Positions 52,632 through 60,770 of a stretch of DNA of 64,000 nucleotides are shown here, in pieces. The translations under genes were made by a program, and so were the position numbers. The stretch lies in contig NZ_FQVI01000015.1 of NCBI RefSeq assembly GCF_900129135.1, positions 38,448-102,447 of the forward strand. Reading direction: 5' to 3'. The DNA comes from Lactonifactor longoviformis DSM 17459. GTDB lineage: Bacteria; Bacillota; Clostridia; Lachnospirales; Lachnospiraceae. How positions within the stretch are numbered: position 1 is the first letter of the stretch; each line of letters opens with the position of its first letter. Under the pieces are notes generated by a model. The model was not told the origin of the DNA. It did no database searches and worked only from the letters and a program-made list of their open reading frames with translations.

Positions 52632-53330
52632 ATGGATGTAAAAGAGAACTATAAAGCAGTAGAAGAGAAAGTACAAAGGGCTTGCCAAAAAGCGGGCAGA
52701 GACAGGAGTGAGGTTACCCTTATAGCAGTCAGCAAGACAAAACCTGCAGGCCTTATCGAGGAACTGCTTCCCCTTGGCGTAAAAGATTTTGGTGAGAATA
52801 AGGTGCAGGAGCTGACATCTAAATACGAGGCGCTTCCCAAGGATCTGCACTGGCATTTGATTGGTCATCTCCAGAGAAATAAGGTGAAGTACATCATCGA
52901 TAAAGCATGTCTCATTCACTCTGTGGATTCCCTCAGACTGGCCGAGACCATTCATCACGAGGCTGAGAAAAAAGGGCTGGTTATGCCGGTGCTTATTGAG
53001 GTAAACGTAGCCGGGGAAGAGAGCAAGTTCGGAGTTTCTGTTGAAGAGACACTTCCCCTTATACAGGAAGTGGCAAAACTGCAAAATATTGCCGTAAAAG
53101 GACTTATGACGATAGCGCCGTACGTTGAAGATCCAGAAGATAACAGGGAAATTTTCAGGAAATTAAAGAATTTAAGTGTTGACATCAAAGGGGAAAACAT
53201 GAATAATGTTACTATGGATGTCCTGAGCATGGGTATGACAGGAGATTATGAGGTGGCGATTGAAGAAGGGGCTACCTTGGTCCGTGTAGGGACAGGCATC
53301 TTTGGTGAGCGTAATTACGCAGCAGTATAA
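52632..53330 (+). CDS. YggS/YlmE-family PLP-binding protein
   Basis: A PLP homeostasis protein of 232 residues. The PLP lysine is in LIAVSKTKPA, with HWHLIGHLQRNK and the terminal SMGMTGDYEVAIEEGATLVRVGTGIFG. It has no enzymatic turnover of its own in characterised relatives; it controls PLP and amino-acid levels. In Bacillus it is ylmE, next to sepF as here. Confidence 0.94.
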   Translation: MDVKENYKAVEEKVQRACQKAGRDRSEVTLIAVSKTKPAGLIEELLPLGVKDFGENKVQELTSKYEALPKDLHWHLIGHLQRNKVKYIIDKACLIHSVDSLRLAETIHHEAEKKGLVMPVLIEVNVAGEESKFGVSVEETLPLIQEVAKLQNIAVKGLMTIAPYVEDPEDNREIFRKLKNLSVDIKGENMNNVTMDVLSMGMTGDYEVAIEEGATLVRVGTGIFGERNYAAV

Positions 53331-53348
53331 AAGAATGGAGATTAAATA

Positions 53349-53951
53349 ATGGGCGTTTTAGATAAGTTTTTAGATGCAATCAAATTAAATGATGATTACG
53401 ACGATGATGAATTTTTTGATGATGCAGACGACTTCGAAGAGGAGAAGCCAAGAAAACGTTTCTTAAAGAAGCTGGAGGAAGAAGATGACGATGAGTTCTA
53501 TGATGACCCGGCACCGGTAACCTCTTTTCATAAAGCCAAAAAAGCGGCCAAAGCAGAGAAAGCGGCAACTGCTGCTCCCAGCAGTGCAAGGCCTGCCAAG
53601 CAGCCTAAGGCAGCTTCATCTAAGGTTACGCCTATGCGTAATACTAAAAAAGTATCAAGTGCAATGGAGGTTTGTGTGATTAAGCCAACGTCAATGGAGG
53701 ACACCAGGGAAATCGCGGATACTCTGCTGGCAGGATGTACCGTGGTATTAAATCTGGAGGGACTGGACGTGGAAGTGGCCCAGAGAATTATTGACTTTAC
53801 TTCCGGATCCTGTTATGCCATCAACGGCAGTCTTCAGAAGGTATCCAGCTACATCTTTATTTTAACACCTGCTGATGTGGATATTACCGGCGATTTTCAG
53901 GAAATCTTAAGCGGTGCATTTGACTTTCCGTCAATCCGCACCGAGTTCTAA
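53349..53951 (+). CDS. sepF: Cell-division protein SepF
   Basis: A protein of 200 residues. It has an N-terminal membrane-targeting amphipathic helix (GVLDKFLDAIKL), a very acidic then Lys/Ala-rich linker (residues 15-100), and the SepF domain (MEVCVIKPTSMEDTREIADTLLAGCTVVLNLEGLD...FTSGSCYAINGSLQKVSSYIFILTP). It bends FtsZ bundles and tethers them to the membrane. The linker is longer than in Bacillus SepF. It follows yggS by 18 bases. Confidence 0.95.
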   Translation: MGVLDKFLDAIKLNDDYDDDEFFDDADDFEEEKPRKRFLKKLEEEDDDEFYDDPAPVTSFHKAKKAAKAEKAATAAPSSARPAKQPKAASSKVTPMRNTKKVSSAMEVCVIKPTSMEDTREIADTLLAGCTVVLNLEGLDVEVAQRIIDFTSGSCYAINGSLQKVSSYIFILTPADVDITGDFQEILSGAFDFPSIRTEF

Positions 53952-53960
53952 GGATAATCT

Positions 53961-54761
53961 ATGGAAAAAGAAGAACAATTCATAAAGCGAATCCGGGAAT
54001 TATGTCAGAATGCTTATCAGAGAGATGTTGTAACATTTTCTGATTTCCTGGATTTGAACGAACTACATATGGTAAATCATATTAACTACCGGGAACTGGG
54101 GGTAACTCTGAAGACCTGCGGTGGGTATGAATTAGCAGAGCGTCAGATGGCAGCATTCATCCCTGATGCTCTTTCTTATGTATTGCGTCCCTCTGAAGGG
54201 ACAGTCCGGGGCATCTGCCTGGGGAATGGATGGGAATACCCAATGGACTGTCTTTGCATCCGGCCTCTTGCAAAGAGATACGCGGAACCGCTCACACACA
54301 GGGATTACCTGGGAGCAGCTGTCAATCTCGGCATCCAGAGAAGTAAGCTGGGTGACATTCTGGTGGATGAAAAGGAGGCTTATTTGTTCTGCCACAGATC
54401 ACTTACGGAATTTATTTCCGGGGAACTGTGCAGAATCAGGAATACAGGTGTGACAGCCCGGAAGATTCCGGACCTGTCCGGCCTTCCGGAGAGAAAACGG
54501 GAAGAAATTACAGGTACTGTGGCATCTGTGCGTCTGGACGCAGTTCTGGCACTGGCTTTTCACACATCCAGAAGCCAGATGCTCCCCTTCATTGAAACCG
54601 GAAAAGTATTTGTAAATGGGAAAATGGTGGTTTCCAACGGCTATCAGCTAAAAGAAGAAGATATTATTTCCGTGCGGGGAATGGGGAAATTTCAGTATTC
54701 CCGGGTATTGAAGCAGACGAAAAAGAACAGGTACAGTATCTGCCTGTACCGATACAGATAG
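53961..54761 (+). CDS. YlmH-family RNA-binding protein (S4 domain)
   Basis: A protein of 266 residues. The N-terminal part (FSDFLDLNELHMVNHI) and middle RSKLGDILVDEKEAYLFCHRSLTEFI belong to YlmH, and the C-terminal S4 domain is RLDAVLALAFHTSRSQMLPFIETGKVFVNG. It binds RNA; in Bacillus it has been linked to stalled-ribosome rescue. It lies 9 bases after sepF, the standard order in Firmicutes. Confidence 0.9.
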   Translation: MEKEEQFIKRIRELCQNAYQRDVVTFSDFLDLNELHMVNHINYRELGVTLKTCGGYELAERQMAAFIPDALSYVLRPSEGTVRGICLGNGWEYPMDCLCIRPLAKRYAEPLTHRDYLGAAVNLGIQRSKLGDILVDEKEAYLFCHRSLTEFISGELCRIRNTGVTARKIPDLSGLPERKREEITGTVASVRLDAVLALAFHTSRSQMLPFIETGKVFVNGKMVVSNGYQLKEEDIISVRGMGKFQYSRVLKQTKKNRYSICLYRYR

Positions 54762-54772
54762 GAGACAAGAGC

Positions 54773-55864
54773 ATGTATCAGGAATTAAAAGTACAGCGGA
54801 AGGGTGAATTTGCGTACTCTATTTACTTTGAGAAAAGCTTACAGAAGCTTCCGGAGAAGCTGCTGGCATTGGGGAAGAGTTTTCAGAAGATATGTATTGT
54901 AACAGACAGTAATGTTGCACCTTTGTATCTGGAGGAAACTGCCAAAGGGCTGAGAGACAGCGGCTTTGAGGTTACTGCCTATATCATCCCGGCAGGGGAA
55001 GAGAATAAGACGCTGGTTCAGATTCAGAAAATATATAAACATCTGATTGAAAATCACTATGACCGAAAAGATCTTCTGCTGGCGTTAGGCGGCGGTGTGG
55101 TGGGCGATATGACCGGTTATGCAGCAGCCACCTACTTAAGAGGAATAGCGTTTGTACAGGTTCCAACCACCCTTCTTGCTCAGGTAGACAGCAGCATCGG
55201 CGGGAAAACAGGAGTGGACTTCGATCAATATAAGAATATGGTGGGGGCATTCCATCAGCCGGTGATGGTGTATATGAATGTCTCTGCCCTTTTGAGTCTT
55301 TCCGAGGAGCAGTTCTCCTGCGGAATGGGTGAAATTTTAAAGCACGGCCTGATTCGGGATTACTCCTATTATGCCTGGACGGTATTTCACAGAGAAGAGA
55401 TTTTAAAGAGAGTCCCTGAGGTCTTAACAGAGATGATTTACCGCAGCTGTGTCATTAAAAAAACAGTAGTGGAAAACGATCCTACGGAAAAAGGAGAGCG
55501 GGCTGTCTTGAATATGGGACATACCATAGGGCACGCCGTAGAAAAACTTAAGAACTTTTCCATCCTGCACGGCCAGTGTGTGGCCCTTGGAATGGTAGCA
55601 TCCGCCTACCTGTCCTTTCAGAAGGGATACATTACAGTAGAAGAATTTGCAAAGATGCAAAAGGATTTAAGAGCTTTCGGCCTTCCGGTAAGAGTCGGCG
55701 GACTCTCCCCTGAGGAGGTGCTTTCCGCAACAAAATCCGATAAAAAAATGGAGCACGGCCGGATAAAGTTTATACTGATGGACAGGATGGGGCATGCTGT
55801 GATAGACACCTCGGTTACAGATAAGGAGCTTCTGGATGCGATTACCGTAATCGACGCTGTTTAG
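54773..55864 (+). CDS. aroB: 3-dehydroquinate synthase
   Basis: A 363-residue NAD- and zinc-dependent enzyme of the shikimate pathway (second step). The conserved GGGVVGDMTGYAAATYLRGIAFVQVPTTLLAQVDSSIGGKTGV and the MGHTIGHAVE zinc motif are present. In Bacillus this place in the cluster (between ylmH and lspA) is held by divIVA and ileS, so aroB is a replacement or an insertion here. It is 11 bases after ylmH. Confidence 0.97.
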   Translation: MYQELKVQRKGEFAYSIYFEKSLQKLPEKLLALGKSFQKICIVTDSNVAPLYLEETAKGLRDSGFEVTAYIIPAGEENKTLVQIQKIYKHLIENHYDRKDLLLALGGGVVGDMTGYAAATYLRGIAFVQVPTTLLAQVDSSIGGKTGVDFDQYKNMVGAFHQPVMVYMNVSALLSLSEEQFSCGMGEILKHGLIRDYSYYAWTVFHREEILKRVPEVLTEMIYRSCVIKKTVVENDPTEKGERAVLNMGHTIGHAVEKLKNFSILHGQCVALGMVASAYLSFQKGYITVEEFAKMQKDLRAFGLPVRVGGLSPEEVLSATKSDKKMEHGRIKFILMDRMGHAVIDTSVTDKELLDAITVIDAV

Positions 55865-55880
55865 GAAAGGACAAATTGTT

Positions 55881-56399
55881 ATGGAACATCAGAAAAAAAT
55901 TAGAATACAGGCTATCTTGGCCGGGTTTGCTGCCCTTTTGCTTCTGGTGGGGCTGGATCAGTGGACCAAGGCCCTTGCAGTGGAGCATTTGGCCGGGCAG
56001 AGGGATATTGATCTGATTCCCGGTGTCCTCACGCTTCATTATCTGGAAAACCGTGGGGCTGCTTTTGGCATTCTTCAAAACCAGCAGTGGATCTTTGTAC
56101 TGATCGCCGCAGTGTTTTTCCTGGCGGCCACAGCTGCATACTGGAAAATGCCCAAGACCAGACATTACCTGCCTATGCATATATTGGCCGTAACAGTTAC
56201 TGCAGGAGCTGTGGGCAATGTACTGGATCGGGTACGTTTAAATTATGTGGTAGACTTCGTCTATATCTCACTGATCAATTTTCCGGTTTTTAATGTGGCA
56301 GATATCTATGTGACAGTCTCTGCCGTGCTGTTTTTCATCTATGTGATTTTTTATTACAAAGAAGAAGACTTTCAGTTTTTAAAGAAAAGGGAGCGGTAA
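55881..56399 (+). CDS. lspA: Lipoprotein signal peptidase II
   Basis: A 172-residue membrane aspartyl protease with four hydrophobic helices. Catalytic aspartates D116 (GNVLDRV) and D141 (FPVFNVADIYV), and the NRGAAFGIL motif, are present. It cleaves the signal peptide of lipoproteins such as the DUF3048 protein in this window. It lies 16 bases after aroB. Confidence 0.97.
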   Translation: MEHQKKIRIQAILAGFAALLLLVGLDQWTKALAVEHLAGQRDIDLIPGVLTLHYLENRGAAFGILQNQQWIFVLIAAVFFLAATAAYWKMPKTRHYLPMHILAVTVTAGAVGNVLDRVRLNYVVDFVYISLINFPVFNVADIYVTVSAVLFFIYVIFYYKEEDFQFLKKRER

Positions 56400-56406
56400 A
56401 CCGTCC

Positions 56407-57321
56407 ATGGAAAAGTATAACTATAAAGTAGAGGAATTCGAGGCAGGAGAGCGGGTTGACAAATATCTTTCCCTTCTGCTTCCCGGGTATTCCCGGTCTT
56501 ATATACAAAAAGTCATTAAGGAGGGCTGTGTTCTGGCAAATGAACAGCCTTTAAAAGCAAACTATAAAATCCAGCCCGAGGATACGATCACGATAGAGAT
56601 ACCAGACCAGAAGGAGCCTGACATTCAGCCGGAAAACATCCCGCTGTCGATTCTCTATGAAGACAGTGAACTTTTGGTTGTGGACAAGCCCAAAGGTATG
56701 GTAGTGCACCCCAGTGCAGGACATTACTCCCATACACTGGTGAATGCACTCCTTTTTCACTGTCAGGGTCAGCTGTCCGGGATTAACGGGGTTCTCCGTC
56801 CGGGTATCGTTCACAGAATCGATATGAATACAACGGGGGCTCTTGTGGTGTGCAAAACAGATCGTGCCCATCAAAGCCTGGCCATGCAGCTAAAGGACCA
56901 CTCCATTACCAGAAGATACCGGGCCATTGTTCACGGCAACCTAAAGGAGGATGAGGGCACAGTAACCGGAGATATCGGCCGGCATCCCACCGAGAGAAAA
57001 AAAATGGCAGTTACCCAGAAAAACGGTAAGCCGGCAGTTACCCATTACCGGGTACTGGAGCGCTTTGGTTCGTTCACATACATCGAATGCCGGCTGGAGA
57101 CCGGGCGCACCCATCAGATACGTGTGCATATGAGCAGCATACGCCATCCTCTTTTGGGAGATGATGTATATGGTCCTAAAAAATGCCCCTTTCCTGGTCT
57201 CCGGGGCCAGACACTGCACGCAATGATATTGGGCTTTCTGCACCCCGTTTCTTCTGAATATATGGAGTTTACAGCCCCTCTACCTGAATACTTTTCTGAA
57301 ATTCTGGATAGATTGAGATAA
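56407..57321 (+). CDS. RluA-family rRNA pseudouridine synthase (RluD-like)
   Basis: A protein of 304 residues with an N-terminal S4 domain (ERVDKYLSLLLPGYSRSYIQKVIKEG) and a catalytic domain with the motif HRIDMNTTG (D139 the nucleophile). It closely resembles RluD/YlyB, which makes pseudouridines in 23S helix 69; RlmH, encoded 54 kb away, methylates one of them. The gene is 7 bases after lspA, its common neighbour. Confidence 0.95.
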   Translation: MEKYNYKVEEFEAGERVDKYLSLLLPGYSRSYIQKVIKEGCVLANEQPLKANYKIQPEDTITIEIPDQKEPDIQPENIPLSILYEDSELLVVDKPKGMVVHPSAGHYSHTLVNALLFHCQGQLSGINGVLRPGIVHRIDMNTTGALVVCKTDRAHQSLAMQLKDHSITRRYRAIVHGNLKEDEGTVTGDIGRHPTERKKMAVTQKNGKPAVTHYRVLERFGSFTYIECRLETGRTHQIRVHMSSIRHPLLGDDVYGPKKCPFPGLRGQTLHAMILGFLHPVSSEYMEFTAPLPEYFSEILDRLR

Positions 57322-57325
57322 TGTA

Positions 57326-57354
57326 TATACATTTTGCATAAAATGCGATATAAT
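57326..57354 (+). promoter_or_regulatory. Promoter of the cytidylate-kinase-like gene
   Basis: TATACA (57326-57331) and TATAAT (57349-57354) are 17 bp apart, giving a leader of about 70 bases. The leader contains a 6-bp GTGTAC/GTACAC stem (57370-57375 with 57396-57401). Confidence 0.6.
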
Positions 57355-57433
57355 ATATATAGATTACTAGTGTACTAACCTTGGAAAACTTGTCGGTACA
57401 CGGAGGGAAATGACAGGAAAGGAGTGTGTGCTT

Positions 57434-58066
57434 ATGGTAAACACAGTAATTACAATCGGGCGCCAGTATGGCAGCGGCGGAAGAGCAATCGGACAGCGGT
57501 TAGCAGAAGAGCTGGGCATTAAATATTATGACAGTGAACTGCTGGACAGAGCTTCCAAGGACAGCGGTTTATGCCAGGAATTGTTTCAGAATCATGATGA
57601 GAAACCTACAAACAGTTTTCTCTACTCTCTGGTAATGGATACATATTCCTTTGGCTATTCATCAGCCGCATTTACGGATATGCCCATTAACCATAAAGTC
57701 TTCCTCGCTCAGTTCGAGACGATTAAAAAGATTGCGGAAGAAGAATCCTGTGTCATGGTAGGCCGCTGCGCAGATTATGCACTGTCTGATTATCCGGGCT
57801 GCCTGAGTGTCTTTATCCATGCGGATCTGGATAAGAGAATCCGAAGAATTGCAAAAAAATATGAGCTCACGGATGCGGCTGCCAAAGATAAGATCCACAA
57901 GACAGACAAACAAAGATCCAGCTACTATAATTATTATACCAGCAAAAAATGGGGAGATGCCAATGGCTACCATATGTGTCTGGACAGCGGGGTCCTTGGA
58001 ATGGAGGGCTGTGTGGAGTTAATCAAGAAAGCGATTGAAGTAAAAAACGCGCATCAGAAAAAGTAA
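57434..58066 (+). CDS. Cytidylate kinase-like protein
   Basis: A protein of 210 residues with an NMP-kinase-like P-loop (ITIGRQYGSGGRAIGQRLAEEL) and a central lid region. The family (cytidylate_kin2) is distinct from true Cmk and its substrate is unknown. Key residues VGRCADY and the DLDKRIRRI helix are conserved. It starts at ATG 57434 behind AAAGGAG; GTG codons upstream are weaker. It is a single gene with its own promoter, ended by a strong terminator. Confidence 0.9.
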   Translation: MVNTVITIGRQYGSGGRAIGQRLAEELGIKYYDSELLDRASKDSGLCQELFQNHDEKPTNSFLYSLVMDTYSFGYSSAAFTDMPINHKVFLAQFETIKKIAEEESCVMVGRCADYALSDYPGCLSVFIHADLDKRIRRIAKKYELTDAAAKDKIHKTDKQRSSYYNYYTSKKWGDANGYHMCLDSGVLGMEGCVELIKKAIEVKNAHQKK

Positions 58067-58070
58067 AGCT

Positions 58071-58116
58071 AAGATGAAAGAAGAGACGGGATGATAACCG
58101 TCTCTTCTTTCATCTT
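58071..58116 (+). terminator. Convergent terminator with 19-bp perfect stem
   Basis: AAGATGAAAGAAGAGACGG (58071-58089) is perfectly complementary to 58098-58116, with an 8-base loop. It overlaps the last bases of the minus-strand TtcA-like gene and serves both directions. Confidence 0.88.
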
Positions 58117-58844
58117 ATGCGGGGCATCCGTTGTGGCCAACCCTGTATATTGCCGTTTAAAACAGCGGTAAACATTCGTTCCTTTGCTCCCGGATGTTCC
58201 TTACTCAATGTCTTCACCAGTTCTTTGGCATATTGTCTTTTTGTATAGCCGTCCACCGGGCAGGGACTCTTTTCCACAGGCAGACGGTACTTATTCCAGA
58301 ATCCGATGACATCCGCTTCATCCACAAACATCAGGGGACGGATGACCGTTAGATCCATGCGATCCAGATAAGTTCTGGGAGAGAAAGAATGAAATCTTCC
58401 CTCAAAAATCAACGACAGCAGCATTGTCTCAACAATATCATCTTTATGATGGGCATAAGCCACTTTGTTGCATCCCAGTTTTTTTGCAGCTTCATTCAAT
58501 GCTCCTTTTCTCATCTTGGCGCAGAGAGAACAGGGGTTGCTCTCCTTTCTCTCATCGAATATAATTTGTGCAATCTGAGTGGGTACCACTGTATAAGGAA
58601 CCTCAAGCTCTCTGCAGAGATTTGCCATAGGTTCTGTGGAGAACCCAGGGTGGCCCAAATCTACGGTGACTGCCTCTATCGTAAATGAATTGGGGTAAAA
58701 ACGCCTCAGACCGTGGAGCGCATAGAGCATGGTCAGACTGTCCTTTCCCCCGGAAATTCCTACTGCAATTTTATCTCCCGGATCTATAAGCTGGTATTCA
58801 TCCACTGCTTTTCTTGTATAACTCAATAATTGTTGTAATTTCAT
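58110..58844 (-). CDS. TtcA/TilS-type PP-loop tRNA thiolation enzyme
   Basis: A protein of 244 residues with the PP-loop SGGKDSLTMLYAL near residue 31, a CxxC (NPCSLCAKMR) near residue 105, and a third cysteine in SPCPVDGY. These match TtcA, which makes 2-thiocytidine in tRNA with an iron-sulfur cluster. It is convergent with the kinase-like gene and ended by the shared terminator. The precise tRNA substrate is not determined. Confidence 0.9.
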   Translation of the reverse strand: MKLQQLLSYTRKAVDEYQLIDPGDKIAVGISGGKDSLTMLYALHGLRRFYPNSFTIEAVTVDLGHPGFSTEPMANLCRELEVPYTVVPTQIAQIIFDERKESNPCSLCAKMRKGALNEAAKKLGCNKVAYAHHKDDIVETMLLSLIFEGRFHSFSPRTYLDRMDLTVIRPLMFVDEADVIGFWNKYRLPVEKSPCPVDGYTKRQYAKELVKTLSKEHPGAKERMFTAVLNGNIQGWPQRMPRIR

Positions 58845-59006
58845 CTCTTTTCCTCCAATTAGCCATAAGTATTATATCTTACCCGACAGAAAAAAGAAAT
58901 ACATTTTTTACATTTTTGCAACACAAAGTCATAAATTTGTGATATACTTTTAGCGTCTGCGGGAAGTGTTTTTACTCCCGGGGATTATTATCAATTGGAG
59001 GCTGTT

Positions 59007-60296
59007 ATGAAATTTCGTTGGGACAATAAATATCTTCATTGGGGAATTACCGCATTTCTTGTAATATGTGCAAGTTTGCTTTTTTATTTTGGAATCTTTC
59101 ATATGAATACTCTGCTTCATGGGATTCATATTATCAAAAACATTATGATGCCTGTTATCTGCGGGGCCGTCATAGCCTATCTGTTAAGCCCTATTGTAAA
59201 CTTTTTGGAGCACAAGTGCATCTTTGAACCCCTGGAAAGGAAAAAGATCAGCCTGAACAGGAGAAAGCAGAGAGTCATCCGCTATGTCTGTGTGTTTCTG
59301 GCTTTGATTTTTGCGGGGACCATTATTTATACCCTGATTGCTATGATTGTGCCGTCTATCATTGACAGTATTATTAATATCATCAATAACTCCCCCAGGT
59401 ATATTCAAAATATTGAACACTGGATCGAAAGACTTCTGGAAGACAATCCGGATTTGGAGGCCACGGCATTTGATATGTTTACCCGCCTTTCCTCCAAGGC
59501 AGAGGTATGGCTGACCCAGGATCTTCTGCCCCAGCTGAAAGATCTGCTCCAGCAGCTATCTTCCGGGATTTTTGATGTGTTAATATTTCTGAAAAATATT
59601 TTAATCGGCGCTATTATCTCTGTCTATCTGATTGCGGACAAAGAGGGATTTATCGGCCAGGGGAAGATGTTTTTGTATTCCATATTACCTCTGGATAAGG
59701 CCAATCATATGATTTCTAATCTTCGTTTTGTGCATAAGACATTCGGAGGCTTTATCAGCGGGAAAATTATTGACTCTTTTATAATTGGAATCCTGTGTTA
59801 TATCGGCACCAGCCTTATCGGCACCCCTTACGCTATCCTGGTAAGTGTGATTGTGGGAATCACCAATGTGATTCCTTTCTTCGGACCATATCTGGGAGCC
59901 GTGCCCTGTGCATTCCTGATTCTGCTGGTCAATCCTATGCAGTGTTTATATTTTATTATCTTTATTCTGATCCTGCAGCAGTTTGACGGAAATATCCTGG
60001 GTCCAAAGATTCTCGGAGAATCCACAGGTTTGTCCAGTTTTATGGTAATCGTTGCTATCCTGCTGTTTGGGGGCGTTTTCGGCATTCTGGGCATGTTTAT
60101 CGGGGTACCTGTTATGGCAGTGATATACGCGGCATTTAAGTCCTGGAGGAGTAAAAAGCTCACCGAAAAGTCGCTTCCTCCGGATGAGGCATCTTACATG
60201 GAGATGGACTGTATCGATGAAGCTACCCTTCAGCCTGTTCCCTGTCCGGAAACGGCAAAAGGCAGGAGAGAGGAAAAAATGAAAGAGGAGAAATAA
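59007..60296 (+). CDS. AI-2E family transporter
   Basis: A membrane protein of 429 residues with about eight hydrophobic helices and a large central loop. The segment [50 protein letters not shown] is the family signature. The family (YdiK/PerM-like) includes sodium-proton and small-molecule exporters; AI-2 export is not established generally. The hydrophilic C-terminal tail is Glu/Lys-rich. ATG 59007 follows GGAGG; dtd follows 7 bases later. Confidence 0.9.
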   Translation: MKFRWDNKYLHWGITAFLVICASLLFYFGIFHMNTLLHGIHIIKNIMMPVICGAVIAYLLSPIVNFLEHKCIFEPLERKKISLNRRKQRVIRYVCVFLALIFAGTIIYTLIAMIVPSIIDSIINIINNSPRYIQNIEHWIERLLEDNPDLEATAFDMFTRLSSKAEVWLTQDLLPQLKDLLQQLSSGIFDVLIFLKNILIGAIISVYLIADKEGFIGQGKMFLYSILPLDKANHMISNLRFVHKTFGGFISGKIIDSFIIGILCYIGTSLIGTPYAILVSVIVGITNVIPFFGPYLGAVPCAFLILLVNPMQCLYFIIFILILQQFDGNILGPKILGESTGLSSFMVIVAILLFGGVFGILGMFIGVPVMAVIYAAFKSWRSKKLTEKSLPPDEASYMEMDCIDEATLQPVPCPETAKGRREEKMKEEK

Positions 60297-60303
60297 CACA
60301 GCT

Positions 60304-60753
60304 ATGAAATTAGTAATTCAACGGGTAAAAGAAGCTTCTGTGACGGTAGGCGATACCTGCATCGGCTGTATCGAACAGGGGTTTCTTGTATTTGCAGGCA
60401 TCGGCAGGGAGGATACCCCTGCTGTTGCGGACCGGTTTATTAAGAAGATGACCGGGCTGCGCATTTTTGAGGATGAAAACGGTAAGACCAATCTATCCCT
60501 GAAGGATGTGGGCGGCCAGATACTTTTGGTCTCCCAGTTCACGCTCTATGCCAACTGTAAAAAAGGAAACCGTCCCAGCTTTACAGAGTGCGGGGAGCCA
60601 AAAGAGGCGAACAGACTCTATGAATATATGATCCAGAAGATCAGAGAAACAGGAATCCCTGTGCAGACAGGGGAATTTGGTGCAGAAATGAAGGTTTCAC
60701 TCATCAATGACGGACCTTTTACGATACTGCTGGATGATAAGACCTTTGAGTAA
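60304..60753 (+). CDS. dtd: D-aminoacyl-tRNA deacylase
   Basis: A 149-residue Dtd, which removes D-amino acids wrongly attached to tRNA. The conserved [18 protein letters not shown] and the [11 protein letters not shown]-terminus are present. It lies 17 bases ahead of the M23 gene and may share a transcript. Confidence 0.97.
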   Translation: MKLVIQRVKEASVTVGDTCIGCIEQGFLVFAGIGREDTPAVADRFIKKMTGLRIFEDENGKTNLSLKDVGGQILLVSQFTLYANCKKGNRPSFTECGEPKEANRLYEYMIQKIRETGIPVQTGEFGAEMKVSLINDGPFTILLDDKTFE

Positions 60754-60770
60754 AAGAAGGAGACAGAGAA

